Below, in pieces: positions 1 to 10,899 of a stretch of 64,000 bases of DNA. The notes beneath the pieces are model-generated. The model did no database searches. It had not been told where the DNA came from and was given only the letters and a program-made list of their open reading frames with translations. Position numbers and translations under genes: made by a program. The stretch's first letter is position 1. Each line of letters opens with the position of its first letter. The DNA comes from Mycogone perniciosa (Eukaryota; Ascomycota; Sordariomycetes; Hypocreales; Hypocreaceae): positions 1-64,000 of the forward strand of contig JAOALB010000033.1 of the NCBI GenBank assembly GCA_025331125.1, given 5' to 3'.

Positions 1-749
1 CATACGATATGGATGAGGAGAAGCTGAAAAGACTTACCGACGAGCCACAAATGATTAGCCGTGAACGAGTTCGGCTCATCAAGGAGATTGAGGCTTTGGA
101 GGAAGGGTTGCGTATTTGTGAGAAGCATAGACCCTGGGGAATCGCTCGTAAGTATTGCTATCTACAAACCTGTCTTTGCATGCTAGGCTTGCCTTTCTGA
201 CATGATAGCACAGCTTTTCCGTCAGTTATGAAATCCAAGGCTGTAAGCAGGGAACCAAGCCGCGGTGTTTCGGTAACTCCCCTGCCTGTTGACTCTGTGA
301 AGAAGCGCAAGGAGCTGAACGAAACCCTGCTGAGAGCTGAATCAATGTTCGTTCCATCCAGCGAATGGTTCAATCCCAGGCCATCTCACTTTGGATCCAA
401 CACAACGTCCCGCACATCCTTGAACGGCGGGCTCTTCGGCCCTACAACCCGGCCAGCTTCATCTACAAGCCCGAATCTCTTCGGCAAAACAGCCGGGTCA
501 AATCAATTCATTGGAAGCTCATTTGGCTCTCCACCACAGACAGCAATACACCCCAGTGGAGGCCTCTCTGGCTCTGCGCCGAAGCCAGTGCCATCCAGTG
601 CTGGTGATTCCACCACACCGAATATGGGACTCTTCGGTTCCGTGCAAATGTCGACTGCATCCACCACTGGAGCAACAAACCAATCATCTTTCACCCCCTC
701 AACAAATCCGCAAAATGGTAAATGTGAGTCTTCATTCTCTCCTTACTAG
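1..749 (+). CDS. FG-repeat-containing fragment, 5' end cut by window edge
   Basis: This is an incomplete coding-like region of unknown function. A charged, helix-prone stretch (with ERVRLIKEIEALEEGLRIC) runs from the window edge to 147. A GTAAGT donor at 148 and an acceptor at 213 or 225 (same frame) join it to an open frame ending at 749. The second part is rich in Ser, Thr, Pro and Gly and has five FG dipeptides in GLFG/LFG/SSFG-like settings, recalling nucleoporin FG repeats. The first part resembles the tail of a conserved N-terminal helical domain in many fungal ankyrin or STAND-type proteins (from memory). A further open stretch at about 750-946 (AVARMEILIEGRRQEAKDL) would join only through a 32-nt intron, too short to be credible, so the gene may be decayed. 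A true nucleoporin is not excluded. Confidence 0.4.
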
Positions 750-949
750 ACGCCGTTGCTCGAATGGAAATACTAATAGAAGGCAGAAGGCAAGAAGCCA
801 AGGATTTGGATCTACTCAGCCCAGATCTTCTGAGTGCCCAAGAAGATGTCGGGGTAGATGATATTACGACGAGATTCGTGGTGAAAGTGAACCATCACGA
901 GATACCGCACTGTTATCAGCATATTTGTATCTGCCTTTCTCTGTAAGTT

Positions 950-2947
950 CTCTCCGGAGGAGCTCAGGTTACGGTATAAGCTCCGTCACCGAGTGTTTTA
1001 GTTCTAGTTGATGTCAGTTCAATGATGACGGGATAGTGCGCGGGGGTCTCATGGGCCATGACCAAGACCGAATGTGCATGTGGTTCTCGATCTGCCAACA
1101 TACCATTCTGCTTTAGCCCTTTCTTTCTCACGCTTAGATGCTTCCAATCACCGCAATTGTCAACTCCCTTTATGTATCAAGTATCCAGATCGCTTAATTG
1201 ATAGCAATCAATTTTCCTGCCCACGATGTTCAATCTATCTGGTATTAAGACGACTCGAGGTGGGGCCGCTGACAACGGAGGATCAGAGCGTTCAAACTGC
1301 GGTAAAGCAGGAAGAGGAACAGAACAAAATAACCCCATGCTCAATATTCCATTCTCAAGGATTAGAGAAGACGAAAGGGTGCCCGGTTCTATCCGAGAGT
1401 AGACGTCGAGTTATGGCGACATTCAACATGATTTGTAAGTGAATGAACAGCACTAGCTCAGAAGCCAAGCATGCATTAAATCCGCCCAAGTTCATCTTGG
1501 CAACTCGAACCACTGCAAAAGCCACAGCAGTTACAGAGACTATCCAGGCTGCAGAAAAGGCACCTGGAAACAGAAATCCATACTAATTCAGGCTGATAAT
1601 GTTAATCTAGCAGCTATTCGACGAGCCACCCTAAAATCCAGAAGTTGGTTTCGCACATCAAGTTAATCGCCAATAATGCATGGTATACAATATCGCACCG
1701 GGCTGTAACTCCTGAGCCTTATTCCTTTCAGTGGCATCTTCCTAGTGATTTCAGAAACCCGAAAATTACCTAGACTGTCAGTCTCCAGCTTCTTGGTCAC
1801 TGTCTTGGATCCAAGTCTCGAGCGAGTAATAACCTTACGACGTCATTATGAAGTTAACACCTGATAAAAGATCCGGCAGTCTGACGATTATCAGTCACGC
1901 CAAGGACTCAAAATTGGCCCGCAAGTTCTAGTGCCTTGCTTAAAACTGGCTTGTAGCTGCTTGAATGGACGGGTTGACTTCCATGTGAGGATTCATCGCG
2001 TTAAAGCAATGTGATATACTATTTCCGAGCACAGGAGTGACGCCCGCAAGAATATTCTAAATATTATAAGCCCCCTCAAGACGTTCTCGTGCACCTACCC
2101 CGCTTGGTTCGGCAATTCAAGGCTACAACGGCTAGAAAGCATGACGATTTGTTGGTACTAGAGTTTTTGGAGGAGTAGTGAAGCTGTATTTTCGGGATGT
2201 CCGGATTCAACCCGATCCAAGAGCATGGCACGGTGTGGAGATGAATCACGGCATTTATATGTGACAGGGTGGCAACCTTGGGAATTCCTGTTCTTTAAGA
2301 GCTATAGCAGCTTTCTGCCATACGCCATTCAGTAGCTCGACATAGGATACATTATGCCGTCTGTAGAAACGCCCACATGATGTGGAATGAGTACTTGATT
2401 GGCACCGGCGGCATGGTTGGATGATAATGACACAAATACCGACGGTTGCATTTCCAGAAGTCGATCTTTGCGTCTTGGTGGCACAAGCCACTGCACTACG
2501 ACTCTCACACTACTCCATAAATTAGTAAGTCTTGGTAACTTGGTGGTGTGACACACAACCAGAAACGTTGTTGCATGTGACACGTTATATCTCAAGACAT
2601 CCCCTCCAGACGATCTTTTTGGAGTTACGTCAAGATCCCCCACTCCAGTCTTTTGAAGCGGCCAGCAATGAAGTCATGGAAGATTGAATCTCGATCCGTC
2701 ATGCCCTCTCGGAAGTCGTGGATCAAGGTCAACTCTACTGGAACTTGTGCCCAATGTAGGCGTGGCGCTGGTAAGTTGCATCTCATGACACAGTGTAATA
2801 GCATAGTTCATTACTGTCCTGGGGTGATGACAACATGATATTGTTATTATTAAAGTATAAAAGCCAGATCGGGTCAATTGCAATTCCATTCTTGAACCCA
2901 CACATTGTCCACAACTATTGCCATTTACTTGATCACTCACGAACACG
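950..2947. other. Gene-poor interval
   Basis: I see no supportable gene. Open frames are short, overlap on both strands and show no recognisable motif. Base composition is ordinary. A decayed gene cannot be excluded. Confidence 0.5.
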
Positions 2948-3557
2948 ATGGCTGGTCTGACACATGTCGCACTGAGGGCCTTCGCCGCCTTCAACAGCTT
3001 CATGGTCTTTGTTTCGGCAGTAATAGTGACTGGGCTCATGTCTTACTTCCTCCGGCGATTCAGCAACCGCGATGTCCATCTCGTATACACGGAAGTCATT
3101 GTATGTTTGTACACCCTTGTTTCCTTCTCTGAGCTAACAAAATTCGTGCAGGCTGTGATAACCCTAACTTTCTATATGCTGGCAATGATCTTGCCATTAA
3201 TTCCTTTCTATACGGGACTCTTAGTGCCGATGCACTTAATCTTCACTTACCTTTGGCTCACCGCATTCATCTTCGCTTCCCAAGATTGGAGCAACCATCG
3301 GTGCAGGAATTCCCTTCCCGCGCCTGGGTTATGCCCTAGAAAGCATGGTATCGAGGCCTTTACATTCATCGCCTTGTAAGTTGCATAACCAAACCTCCAT
3401 TCAATATTGTAGTTTAACATTGATTAGCTTCTTCCTCCTCTGCAACGTGGTGGTCGAGTCGTTACTCTGGAGGGCGCATCGCCGAGCCGCCAGTACGGAA
3501 TTGAGGACCAAGGAGCGCCCTCACAGCGGGACGACTGGTTCTACTACAACTGCCTAA
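2948..3557 (+). CDS. MARVEL-domain integral membrane protein
   Basis: A small four-helix membrane protein of the fungal MARVEL type; the family is associated with membrane apposition and plasma-membrane subdomains, and the role here is unknown. Three exons (2948-3100, 3152-3375, 3428-3557) join in frame over introns of 51 and 52 nt to give 168 residues. Hydrophobic segments are near residues 7-30, 48-70, 80-98 and 120-136. Family-like strings are visible: LRAFAAFNSFMVFVSAVIVT at the start, FTYLWLTAFIFASQDWS, and a Cys-bearing loop before EAFTFIAFFFLLCNVVVESL. The polar tail is rich in Arg, Ser and Thr. Start and stop are unambiguous and the reading frame is intact. The next gene on the right is on the opposite strand about 630 bp away, so no operon-like link is suggested. 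Confidence 0.85.
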
Positions 3558-4183
3558 AGGTGATTTAGGAATTGGCCTCACCAGTCAGGCGCTACATTGC
3601 GAGACGAAGGACTTTTAGGGCGACAAAGAAGTGTAGTCTCAACGGAGGGAAGGGACTAATCGACCATTAATGGGCAGAATGGTTGTGCACGAAGCTGTTT
3701 TTTGAGAAAGATATCCTACAAAACTTGTTTGTTCATACTCATACCCCGTTAATGCCATCAAATTTCGTTAGTCGATGATTTGCATTCATGGACCCTGTTG
3801 GCATGTGCATCCTGAGAACTCCTTTTCGACAGGAGGACCAAACGAGAGGTTTTATTAGAGTTGGAGCTGAACCAAACCCCACCGAAACCACGTTTGTGAA
3901 CAATGCCACTAATGCAAGTGTGTGATTCCGAGCATTCCGGATTTGCGCCCGCCTTTGACATCTGAACCCAGACGTCATGACGTCACGCGGAGAGAGAGTA
4001 TATTAGTCTTGTTAGTCACTCCTAATATCGATCAGTTCCCCAAACGTGAGGGATAAAAAAATGGGGAGGGGGGTAGAACACGTCGGACACCAGATAGGGG
4101 ATGTTCCGCCCACATCACAACACTCTAGATTCGGTTCTATTCTTGAACTGCTCTGTTTTCGGTCTATACACAATGTAGAATAT
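3558..4183. other. Intergenic region between convergent genes
   Basis: This lies between the 3' ends of the MARVEL gene and the minus-strand FAD monooxygenase. Only short overlapping open frames are present and no RNA gene was seen. Confidence 0.6.
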
Positions 4184-5633
4184 TTATGAACTAACTGCAC
4201 TCGAATCCTTATCCAACGGGTGCACCCAGCTATACTGCCCCTGAAATGGTTCCTTCACACTCACGTAATCCAGAACCAGAGCCTTTTTGATCGATTGTCC
4301 ACCGACAAAGTTAAACATTATGTACTCGAAAGCTTTCTGCGACATGACAAACCGTGACATCAGGTAATAACCCCAGTTGGCCCATGCATGTAAACGAGTT
4401 AGCTTTGCCGCGAATGAGACGTCCTTTTCGAGAGGCTCGGCCCGTTGCTTACGGTACGCCTCGAACATATCTGCAAGATCTGTAGTTGTGGGAAGGCCCG
4501 AGGGTACAGCAGATATTACCCCATATAGCCCGTTGCACAGAGCCACGACATCCTGGATACCGTTCTGGAAACCTGATCCACTATTTCTGTCAACACCAAT
4601 CGAACACCTCAGGGAGTATTTACTTACGAATTTGGTGTGCTCTTGTGAAACGAATCACCCACCAGTATGATTCGACCCCAACTCCAGTGTTTGACGATGC
4701 CTTCTTCCAGGTTAGACATGCCAAAGGTTAGACTTTTGGGAAACACGTCCTTGACCTTCAGGGTGTCAGTAATGGGAAAGTCGTTGAATCGTTCTGCAAA
4801 GGCTTTTGCATCGTTGTCTGTATAAAAAGCGCGTTCTTTGGTTGGTTCTGGTAACCTTTCGTATAGGAAGAGCCAGCTGTGTTCCTTTCCAGAGACATAC
4901 ATAGCAGAGCGATCTGAGCTCTGTGTATCAAAGGTTTCGCCCATGTCGGACAGTCTCTCGAAACTACTCCACATACACCGGTATGTCGTTGTATAAGGAT
5001 TCTCTGGGTCCCAGTCCGCCGTAGGATCAGCTTGCAAAGCAAGTTCTCGCATCAGATGGCGTGTCTTGCTGTGTGCACCATCTGCACCAAGAACCAGGTT
5101 GCCTTCGTAGATAGTCCCATCGACACAGGTAACTTGAGCACTTGTTTCATCGCATTGAATGTCCATGACGCTCTTCCCAACTAGCACCCTCTCTTTGGCA
5201 CCTTTTGGAAGGGATTCGTAAAGAACCCGTATGAGCTCTGCGCGATGAAATGCCCAAGGCGAAGTACCATGACTGAGGAAGAGAGGTTAAAATATTTGGG
5301 GAGACTGACAGATGACTCGGAAATTACTAAGACTCACTTCTTTTTCATGTACTCGAACGGATAACTGTCTGTGAACTTGTGTCCATCTGACGTAAATGAT
5401 TTCTTATGGTCTACCTCGCAGCCAATATCCCTTAGCTTTTCGAGGACGCCGAGTTGATGAAAGACACGTAAACCGCCAGGACCGACAACCAAGCTAGCGC
5501 CAACATCGACAGCGATCTTATCTCTCCGCTCAAGAACGACGAAGTCTATGCCTGCCTTGTCCATTGCAAGTGCGGCCGTAAGACCAACAGGGCCGCCCCC
5601 GATGATAATGACTTTGAAAGGACCAGGCGCCAT
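4184..5633 (-). CDS. FAD-dependent monooxygenase, PaxM-like
   Basis: A group A flavin monooxygenase (PHBH fold) of the PaxM-like fungal family, which hydroxylates or epoxidises terpenoid and polyketide intermediates using FAD and NAD(P)H. Exons 5633-5338, 5272-4628 and 4586-4184 give 447 residues; the second intron is only 41 nt. The dinucleotide motif GGGPVGL is at 12-18, the acidic end of the Rossmann strand is LERRD, GADGAHS is at 161-167, and the GD motif GDSFHKSTPN is at 304-313. The usual GQG after the GD motif is replaced by a Ser/Asn/Gly run (NSGSGFQNG), a departure that could reflect a wrong acceptor or a divergent flavin pocket. An SDR gene lies about 1.2 kb away on the same strand, and a second PaxM-like gene is at 21.1-23.6 kb. 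The substrate cannot be told from sequence. Confidence 0.88.
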
Positions 5634-6823
5634 CTCAGGCAGTGTTTGTTGTCCAGTAACGTGGTAGTGTAGTCAGCAGTGATAATACAAGATAGGAGAC
5701 TTCCAGCGCCTCGATCATATATTCATTGATCTATCGTATAAACGTAATTAAATTCGACCTTCTCCTTATTGCCTATAGTTTCCTGTCAGCGAGTTAAGAA
5801 GGCTTAGAAATCAAATGTGCGCGTTATACACATACGGCCTCGGACCGCTAAAAATGACCCACACCGTATTCCAGGCTACTAGTTCAGCCACTATCCGATA
5901 TTTATTTGCTTCGCTCGAACGTCGAAAGCTGATAATGTGAAGGGCATATTGAATGTTGTAGCCCTGTTATTGACTGGATGGTGGTGCATCCGTTCATACC
6001 ACGGTGTCTCGACTTCCATTCGTTAAATGAGTAATAAGTAAGCCTGCTTCTATTATGTTTGCCAAAGAAATTCTTTCAACATCCAGTAACTATCGGACCT
6101 AATGGTTCTAGTTGGTTATTGAATAGCCTCGGGGTACGAAGTTGGATACGCCGAATCGGCAGATGAACTTGGTGAGCCGGCCCGATTGCCAAGCTGAGCA
6201 GATATTTGGTGTATGACTAAGCCGGCCCGACTACCTCGGGCAGATATCGTCATCTCTCGTGCTCGTACTGTCAAGGCGGGCTGTCGGGCTATCAAAATGA
6301 CCAACGGAGTGCTTCGTACGAAGTACAGCCCGAATTTATTAACGCCAAGCTCTATTCATGAGGAAACGAGATCTATTGCTGTTAGCTCCTTAAATAATAG
6401 ATCCAAACTCTTGTTTTCTTCTTTAACGCTAATATTCTTAAACTGTACTAATGCTTTATTCTTTAAATTCTTTACTATTTGATACACAATAAATAGTGTA
6501 TCGTCCTTTTCCTTCCTTCCTTCCTTTCTTTCCTCTTTATCTGCACTTTGCATATCACCGCGGCTCCCCGGATTTTTAAGCCGCGCAGTAATGGGGCAAC
6601 GAGCCATTAAGCGATCTTTCAACCTATAGTACCTAATTAAAGATCTGATATCGACATCACTATCTTTTTTTATCAGCACTTATAAATGCCACCTTGTCTC
6701 TTGGTTGCCAAAAATCTCACCTATTTATAAACCCCCCTCTCTCTCCACATTATAGACCTCTATCTTCTATTTGATATTGCTACATCAGACTACCTTTGTG
6801 GCAAAATCTTCAGCTTGTGCTAT
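5634..6823. other. Intergenic region with weak minus-strand open frame and CCTT repeat
   Basis: This covers the promoter side of the monooxygenase and the 3' side of the SDR. A minus-strand open frame at 6356-6679 encodes a Lys/Glu-rich stretch (for example NKALVQFKNISVKEENKSL) that looks coding-like but has no family I recognise and no convincing ATG. A pyrimidine microsatellite (CCTT)n lies at about 6505-6534. Two similar GC-rich words (AGCCGGCCCGA) occur near 6175-6230. Confidence 0.4.
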
Positions 6824-8006
6824 TCAATACTTGAACTCTTGGTTGACAAGTTTCTCGCTCAGCTTCCACAGCTTTTCTGCCTCAATGGAGCATCTAGCCC
6901 AGGGCCAAACTTCGTCGGTCCTCGGGTCGGCCACTCGGGCGTCCAGAATATACGCTCCGTTGTTATCTGTATAATATCTCAATTAGCATGGCCTCGCACT
7001 ACATAAAACATGAATCTATGTAAGTGAGGACTTACCTTTGAGACTAGGCTCGAAAGACGCAAATATGTGGCTTGCAATGCCTTCGTCCTGCGTGCTCCTC
7101 CTTATTGGTTCCCAACCCATCTTGTCGCCTATTCTCCGCCAGAGCTTCACTATAAGTATGTGATTAGTATTGCTAACCCTGTCGGTAGGAATTTCCTGAA
7201 TGACATACACAGCATATCGTAATCGCCTCCGGGGGCATAGTTCAGGTGCGAAGTAAGCTCAGTGGGAATAGCTCCAGGGTGCAGGCTCACAGAGAGTAAA
7301 CCATGCTTGCCAAGCTTCTCAGCCAGCGAGATGGCAAAAAGCATGTTGGCAGTCTTGGCCTGGCCATAGGCTGACCACTTGTCATACGTCTCGCCGTTCT
7401 GTTGAAGCAAAAAAGGTTAGCTTGGCGAGAGAAATAGGGTTTTATAGACAACTTCAGGCTTACATCGAAGTTATAGTCATGGAACCGGACCCAGCCAAAT
7501 TGGTGACCGACGCTTGCGACAACTACAACGCGCGGGGCCGGGGCGGCAAGGAGCTTGGGCATGATGAGGTTGGTGAAAAGAAAGTGGCCAAGATGGTTCG
7601 TCGCGAACTGGCTTTCGTAGCCATCCGGCGATAGTACATAAGAGTGCACCGCCATGATTCCAGCGTTATTGACCAACACATCAATGGAGGGAACATCATC
7701 CCAAGATAGGACTTCCTCAGCCGCTTTACGTGCGGTATTGAAGGAACCAAGGTCGAGTTGCAGCAGTTTGGTTTTGACGTCGGGGTGCGCTTTGGCGATG
7801 TCATCTGCCGTCTGCTGAATCTTTTGCAGGTTACGCCCAGCGAGAATGAGCAATGCAGGCTTTCCCGAGGCGATAGTTTGGACAAAGTGGGCGCCGAGAC
7901 CGTTGGGCGAAACTCCCGTCGTGAGAATAGTCTTGCCCTTGACGATGGGTGCGTAGTCGGCAACTAGCTCTTGGCCAGTTGATTCAGGAGTGTATGGGGC
8001 AGGCAT
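6824..8006 (-). CDS. Short-chain dehydrogenase/reductase (SDR), retinol-dehydrogenase-like
   Basis: An NAD(P)-dependent oxidoreductase of the classical SDR type, in the TIC32/retinol-dehydrogenase-like group common in fungi. Four exons (8006-7464, 7398-7209, 7149-7036, 6966-6824) join in frame to 329 residues; introns are 65, 59 and 69 nt. The cofactor motif reads TTGVSPNGLG (residues 29-38), a variant of TGxxxGxG with extra residues. Asp85 follows in LDLGSF, NNAG is at 113-116, and the catalytic set is Ser165 (VVASVGH), Tyr192 and Lys196 (YGQAK), with Asn137 in ATNHLG. The C-terminus WPWARCSIEAEKLWKLSEK fits the family tail, so the gene looks complete and active. The substrate is unknown. 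It lies on the same strand as the PaxM-like gene downstream, so the two could share a pathway; no sequence signal links them directly. Confidence 0.88.
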
Positions 8007-9467
8007 TGTGATGGATTCGACTTCTTTCTGGTCTGTTTAGAGTTTGAGTTGATTTTTTATGTTTTACAGGATGTCTTATAGAAAGATGGGAAATCACGTT
8101 TCTTATATATGCGATCACGGCCCTTTTTCTACTTTTCCTAAACAGTGATCTAGATAGTATTCTTCCCGAGTCCAAGAATGCATTCTGCGACTAGTTTGAG
8201 TGATATGCAAGAAAATGGAGCTTTCTTCCTTAATCCCGCTAACGCCGTTTTGATTGGTCCCGTACATAAGCCTATCAGAAACCTTGATAGGTATAGAGTA
8301 CGAAGCCGAGATCACAGAACGCGGACTATTATCCACTAGGCATCATCCCCACCTTCCGCAGTCGAAAGACCTATAACTCAGTGACATAGAAATCACCTCG
8401 TATTAGTCTGGAGTCTCGAACCGGAGTTAGGGTTTGAAACAACCCGGATTTATAATAAATGTTCTCGAGGCCATCGCGAACACTATGCGCTTCCCCTATT
8501 CTAAACGGTGTCGGAATACGGACATATGCATGACATCACACGAGTGCCGTAGTTAGGTGTGTTATCCCCGATGCGGTGTTTTAGGAATCCGATAGGTGCA
8601 CATGTGCTGAACTCTCGCATAAAATCGGCATGTTGGTGGTGGATCGTAGGCCGTAACAAGCTGATCACATAAGGAGTTTTTCCAACAGCTAATTGGTATG
8701 TATGCCAAGGAAAGGAAGCTTGTAAGTTCCATACATTTGCGATTCGTATCACGATTGGCTCACTATAGCTGTGACAGCCATCGCACCCAGGTAATCAATT
8801 ACTCAAGTCAAGCGAGGATAACTAGTGTTTTACTACTAATCCGTGCGATCTTATCCTGACCGGTGCGCTGTAGCCATAGTACATATATACCCACTCTCCG
8901 GGCGCAACCTCTAGTAGATGATGCTTGGGCCACAAGTGGGCGACGAGTTCCAAACAGCAGGAACTAGAGTTCATGAAATATATCCGACTGGAAGGGTCAG
9001 GCGGAAGACCTGTAAGCACAACTGGACGTGGCCCGGGTGAAAGCTAGGCGAGAAGGAGATATGTATGAGATATAGAGGATGCTGAAGCGCACAAGGCTAC
9101 GGGAAGCGAACTATAGCTAATGAGGAGCAATTGTTGCAGATGATTATGACAACGGCATGAGTGTGGCTGTTGTTGAAGGAAGACACGGTAATGCATGATT
9201 ATGTAGGCATCACCATCATCCTGAAATCGTTTTTCTGAAACAGCAATCGCAAAATATATGCATTGCTATGTTAACCCTGACTCCCATAGATGACTCTCAT
9301 TACTATGACTGGCCGCCTCCGCGATCAACTCCCCCTCAACGTCCTAGAGAAAGGGCAATCAGGGTGTGATCCACCCCCAAAGCACCAATGAAGCTATGTA
9401 CATGAGGAGGCGAGGTCGCTACTGATGACGAATTCCGTAATGGTTTGTTGAACCACCAGGGGGAAAG

Positions 9468-9607
9468 CGCGGTTGAATGCGAGGCCCAGCAAGGCTAATT
9501 GAGTTGGATCGTCGAAACCAGTTGAATTAAAGCAAGGGGAAATCTGGTGCCGTGTATCAGCTTCTGATAGTTGCATTTGTGTATTGGGGGAATGCGGTTT
9601 ATTGGGG
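9468..9607 (-). repeat. Left arm of diverged inverted repeat
   Basis: Read on the minus strand this matches the plus strand at 10039-10182. Shared words in the same order include CCAATAA, GCAAC, ATCAGAA, TGATACA, TTCGACGATCC and CCTCGC, with mismatches and small gaps between. Both arms carry an open frame containing STGFDDPT. The spacer is about 430 bp. Confidence 0.55.
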
Positions 9608-10038
9608 GGGTATGCTGTTTAAAGGAAGACAATATAATCCCTTCAGCCTGACCGTTATGGTACGAAAAAGAGAAAATGCTCTGCGTCAAAGCTAAGTCAA
9701 GATGGTCCGCTAATATATGCAGGCACTAGCTAATTAGTCAAAGGGTGACGTGGTGAATACTGCTTGACCAACTGGCTGACGGTTGTTGACATGAATTTTA
9801 TTCTGTATTGGAAACGTCTGATTTAATCTTTGTTTCTCGTTGTCAAAGTTCTGTGGTATCGTGAGTACTGTCGGCGAGTCGCATTCTACCCAGTATACTG
9901 GACCGGAACCGTCAGGGAGACAGTATCAAGATATCGCGGCCATGAAGCATACGACACGACCATGATTCTAGGCATAATTAAGGTTGGGTTATTGTGAAGT
10001 AGAGGTTTAAATAAACGCTAAATGGATTGAACTACAGT

Positions 10039-10182
10039 CCTCCAATAACTACATTTCCCTCAACCAATTGCAACCATCAGAAATTGATACATAGCGTCCG
10101 TATACTGTTTTTTTTAACTTCACTCGACTCAACCGGCTTCGACGATCCGACTCGATCAGCATCGCTCGACCTCGCCTTTTCC
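10039..10182 (+). repeat. Right arm of diverged inverted repeat
   Basis: Partner of 9468-9607 in inverted orientation. The pair could be two copies of a dispersed repeat, or the ends of a small foldback or MITE-like element. No terminal CA/TG or target duplication was identified. Confidence 0.55.
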
Positions 10183-10899
10183 CTCCCCTCTGACTTCGCA
10201 ACTTCTGCTTCGCTAACCTATAACTCATCACTCCGAAGCACGACTTCGCGTTGGCTATTTGATCCCGGCCAAGAGGCACCTCGAGGGCAAAGCCAATCCA
10301 TGGATCTGAGGCCTTGGCCTTGAAGGAGTATAGTTTTACCTTGATCTTTGCTGACAAGCCCAAAACTGCCTATGCCAAATAGTATGTTAACGACTGATGT
10401 TCAGAAAAGTAGGAATGAGTTCACATACAAGATCGAGCAATCTCCAGTCAAGGTACTTGAAGATATGATAGAGATGGCGGGGAAGTAATTAATGGAGAGT
10501 GAGTGACATGGGTGGTGTTACCCAGTCGGCTGGTTACAGCTTGTCAGTTGTCGAACATCGGTTTCGATGGCGTACCTTGCGTCACTCAGATGGTCGGCGG
10601 TTTCTCAATACTACCTCTCTAATACTTCCATTAATTTTTATTGATACCATCCTCCACCAGTGTCGCTATGTCTGTTGAACATGTCGATATGGGAATATGG
10701 TCTGTGCTGGCGAGTTAGTACTAAGGTAAGCAGTACCAAATCCCAGCCAAGCTGGATGAACCGCGAGTATATCGTCAAAGACTTTGGTGATCGCACAGCA
10801 AACCGCACTCTGGAGCAAGGGAAAAAGCAGTAGCACTGCGCTGCTCTCTTATTCGACGCCGGATTAGAAGACTGTAGCCGAAAAGTCCTTGCCGTGTCG

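Larger units (their letters stand above)
8007..10899. other. Long gene-free interval with an inverted repeat pair
   Basis: I see no gene in this 2.9-kb stretch. Short open frames overlap on both strands. The only structure found is the diverged inverted repeat at 9468-9607 and 10039-10182, listed separately. Confidence 0.55.

Noticed and set aside
6505..6534. CCTT-rich run considered as a polypyrimidine regulatory tract
   Set aside because: It is a simple microsatellite far from any start codon; no specific role can be supported.
10049..10363. 104-codon minus-strand open frame in the inverted repeat arm
   Set aside because: It lies opposite another open frame in repeat sequence, with no domain or splice support.
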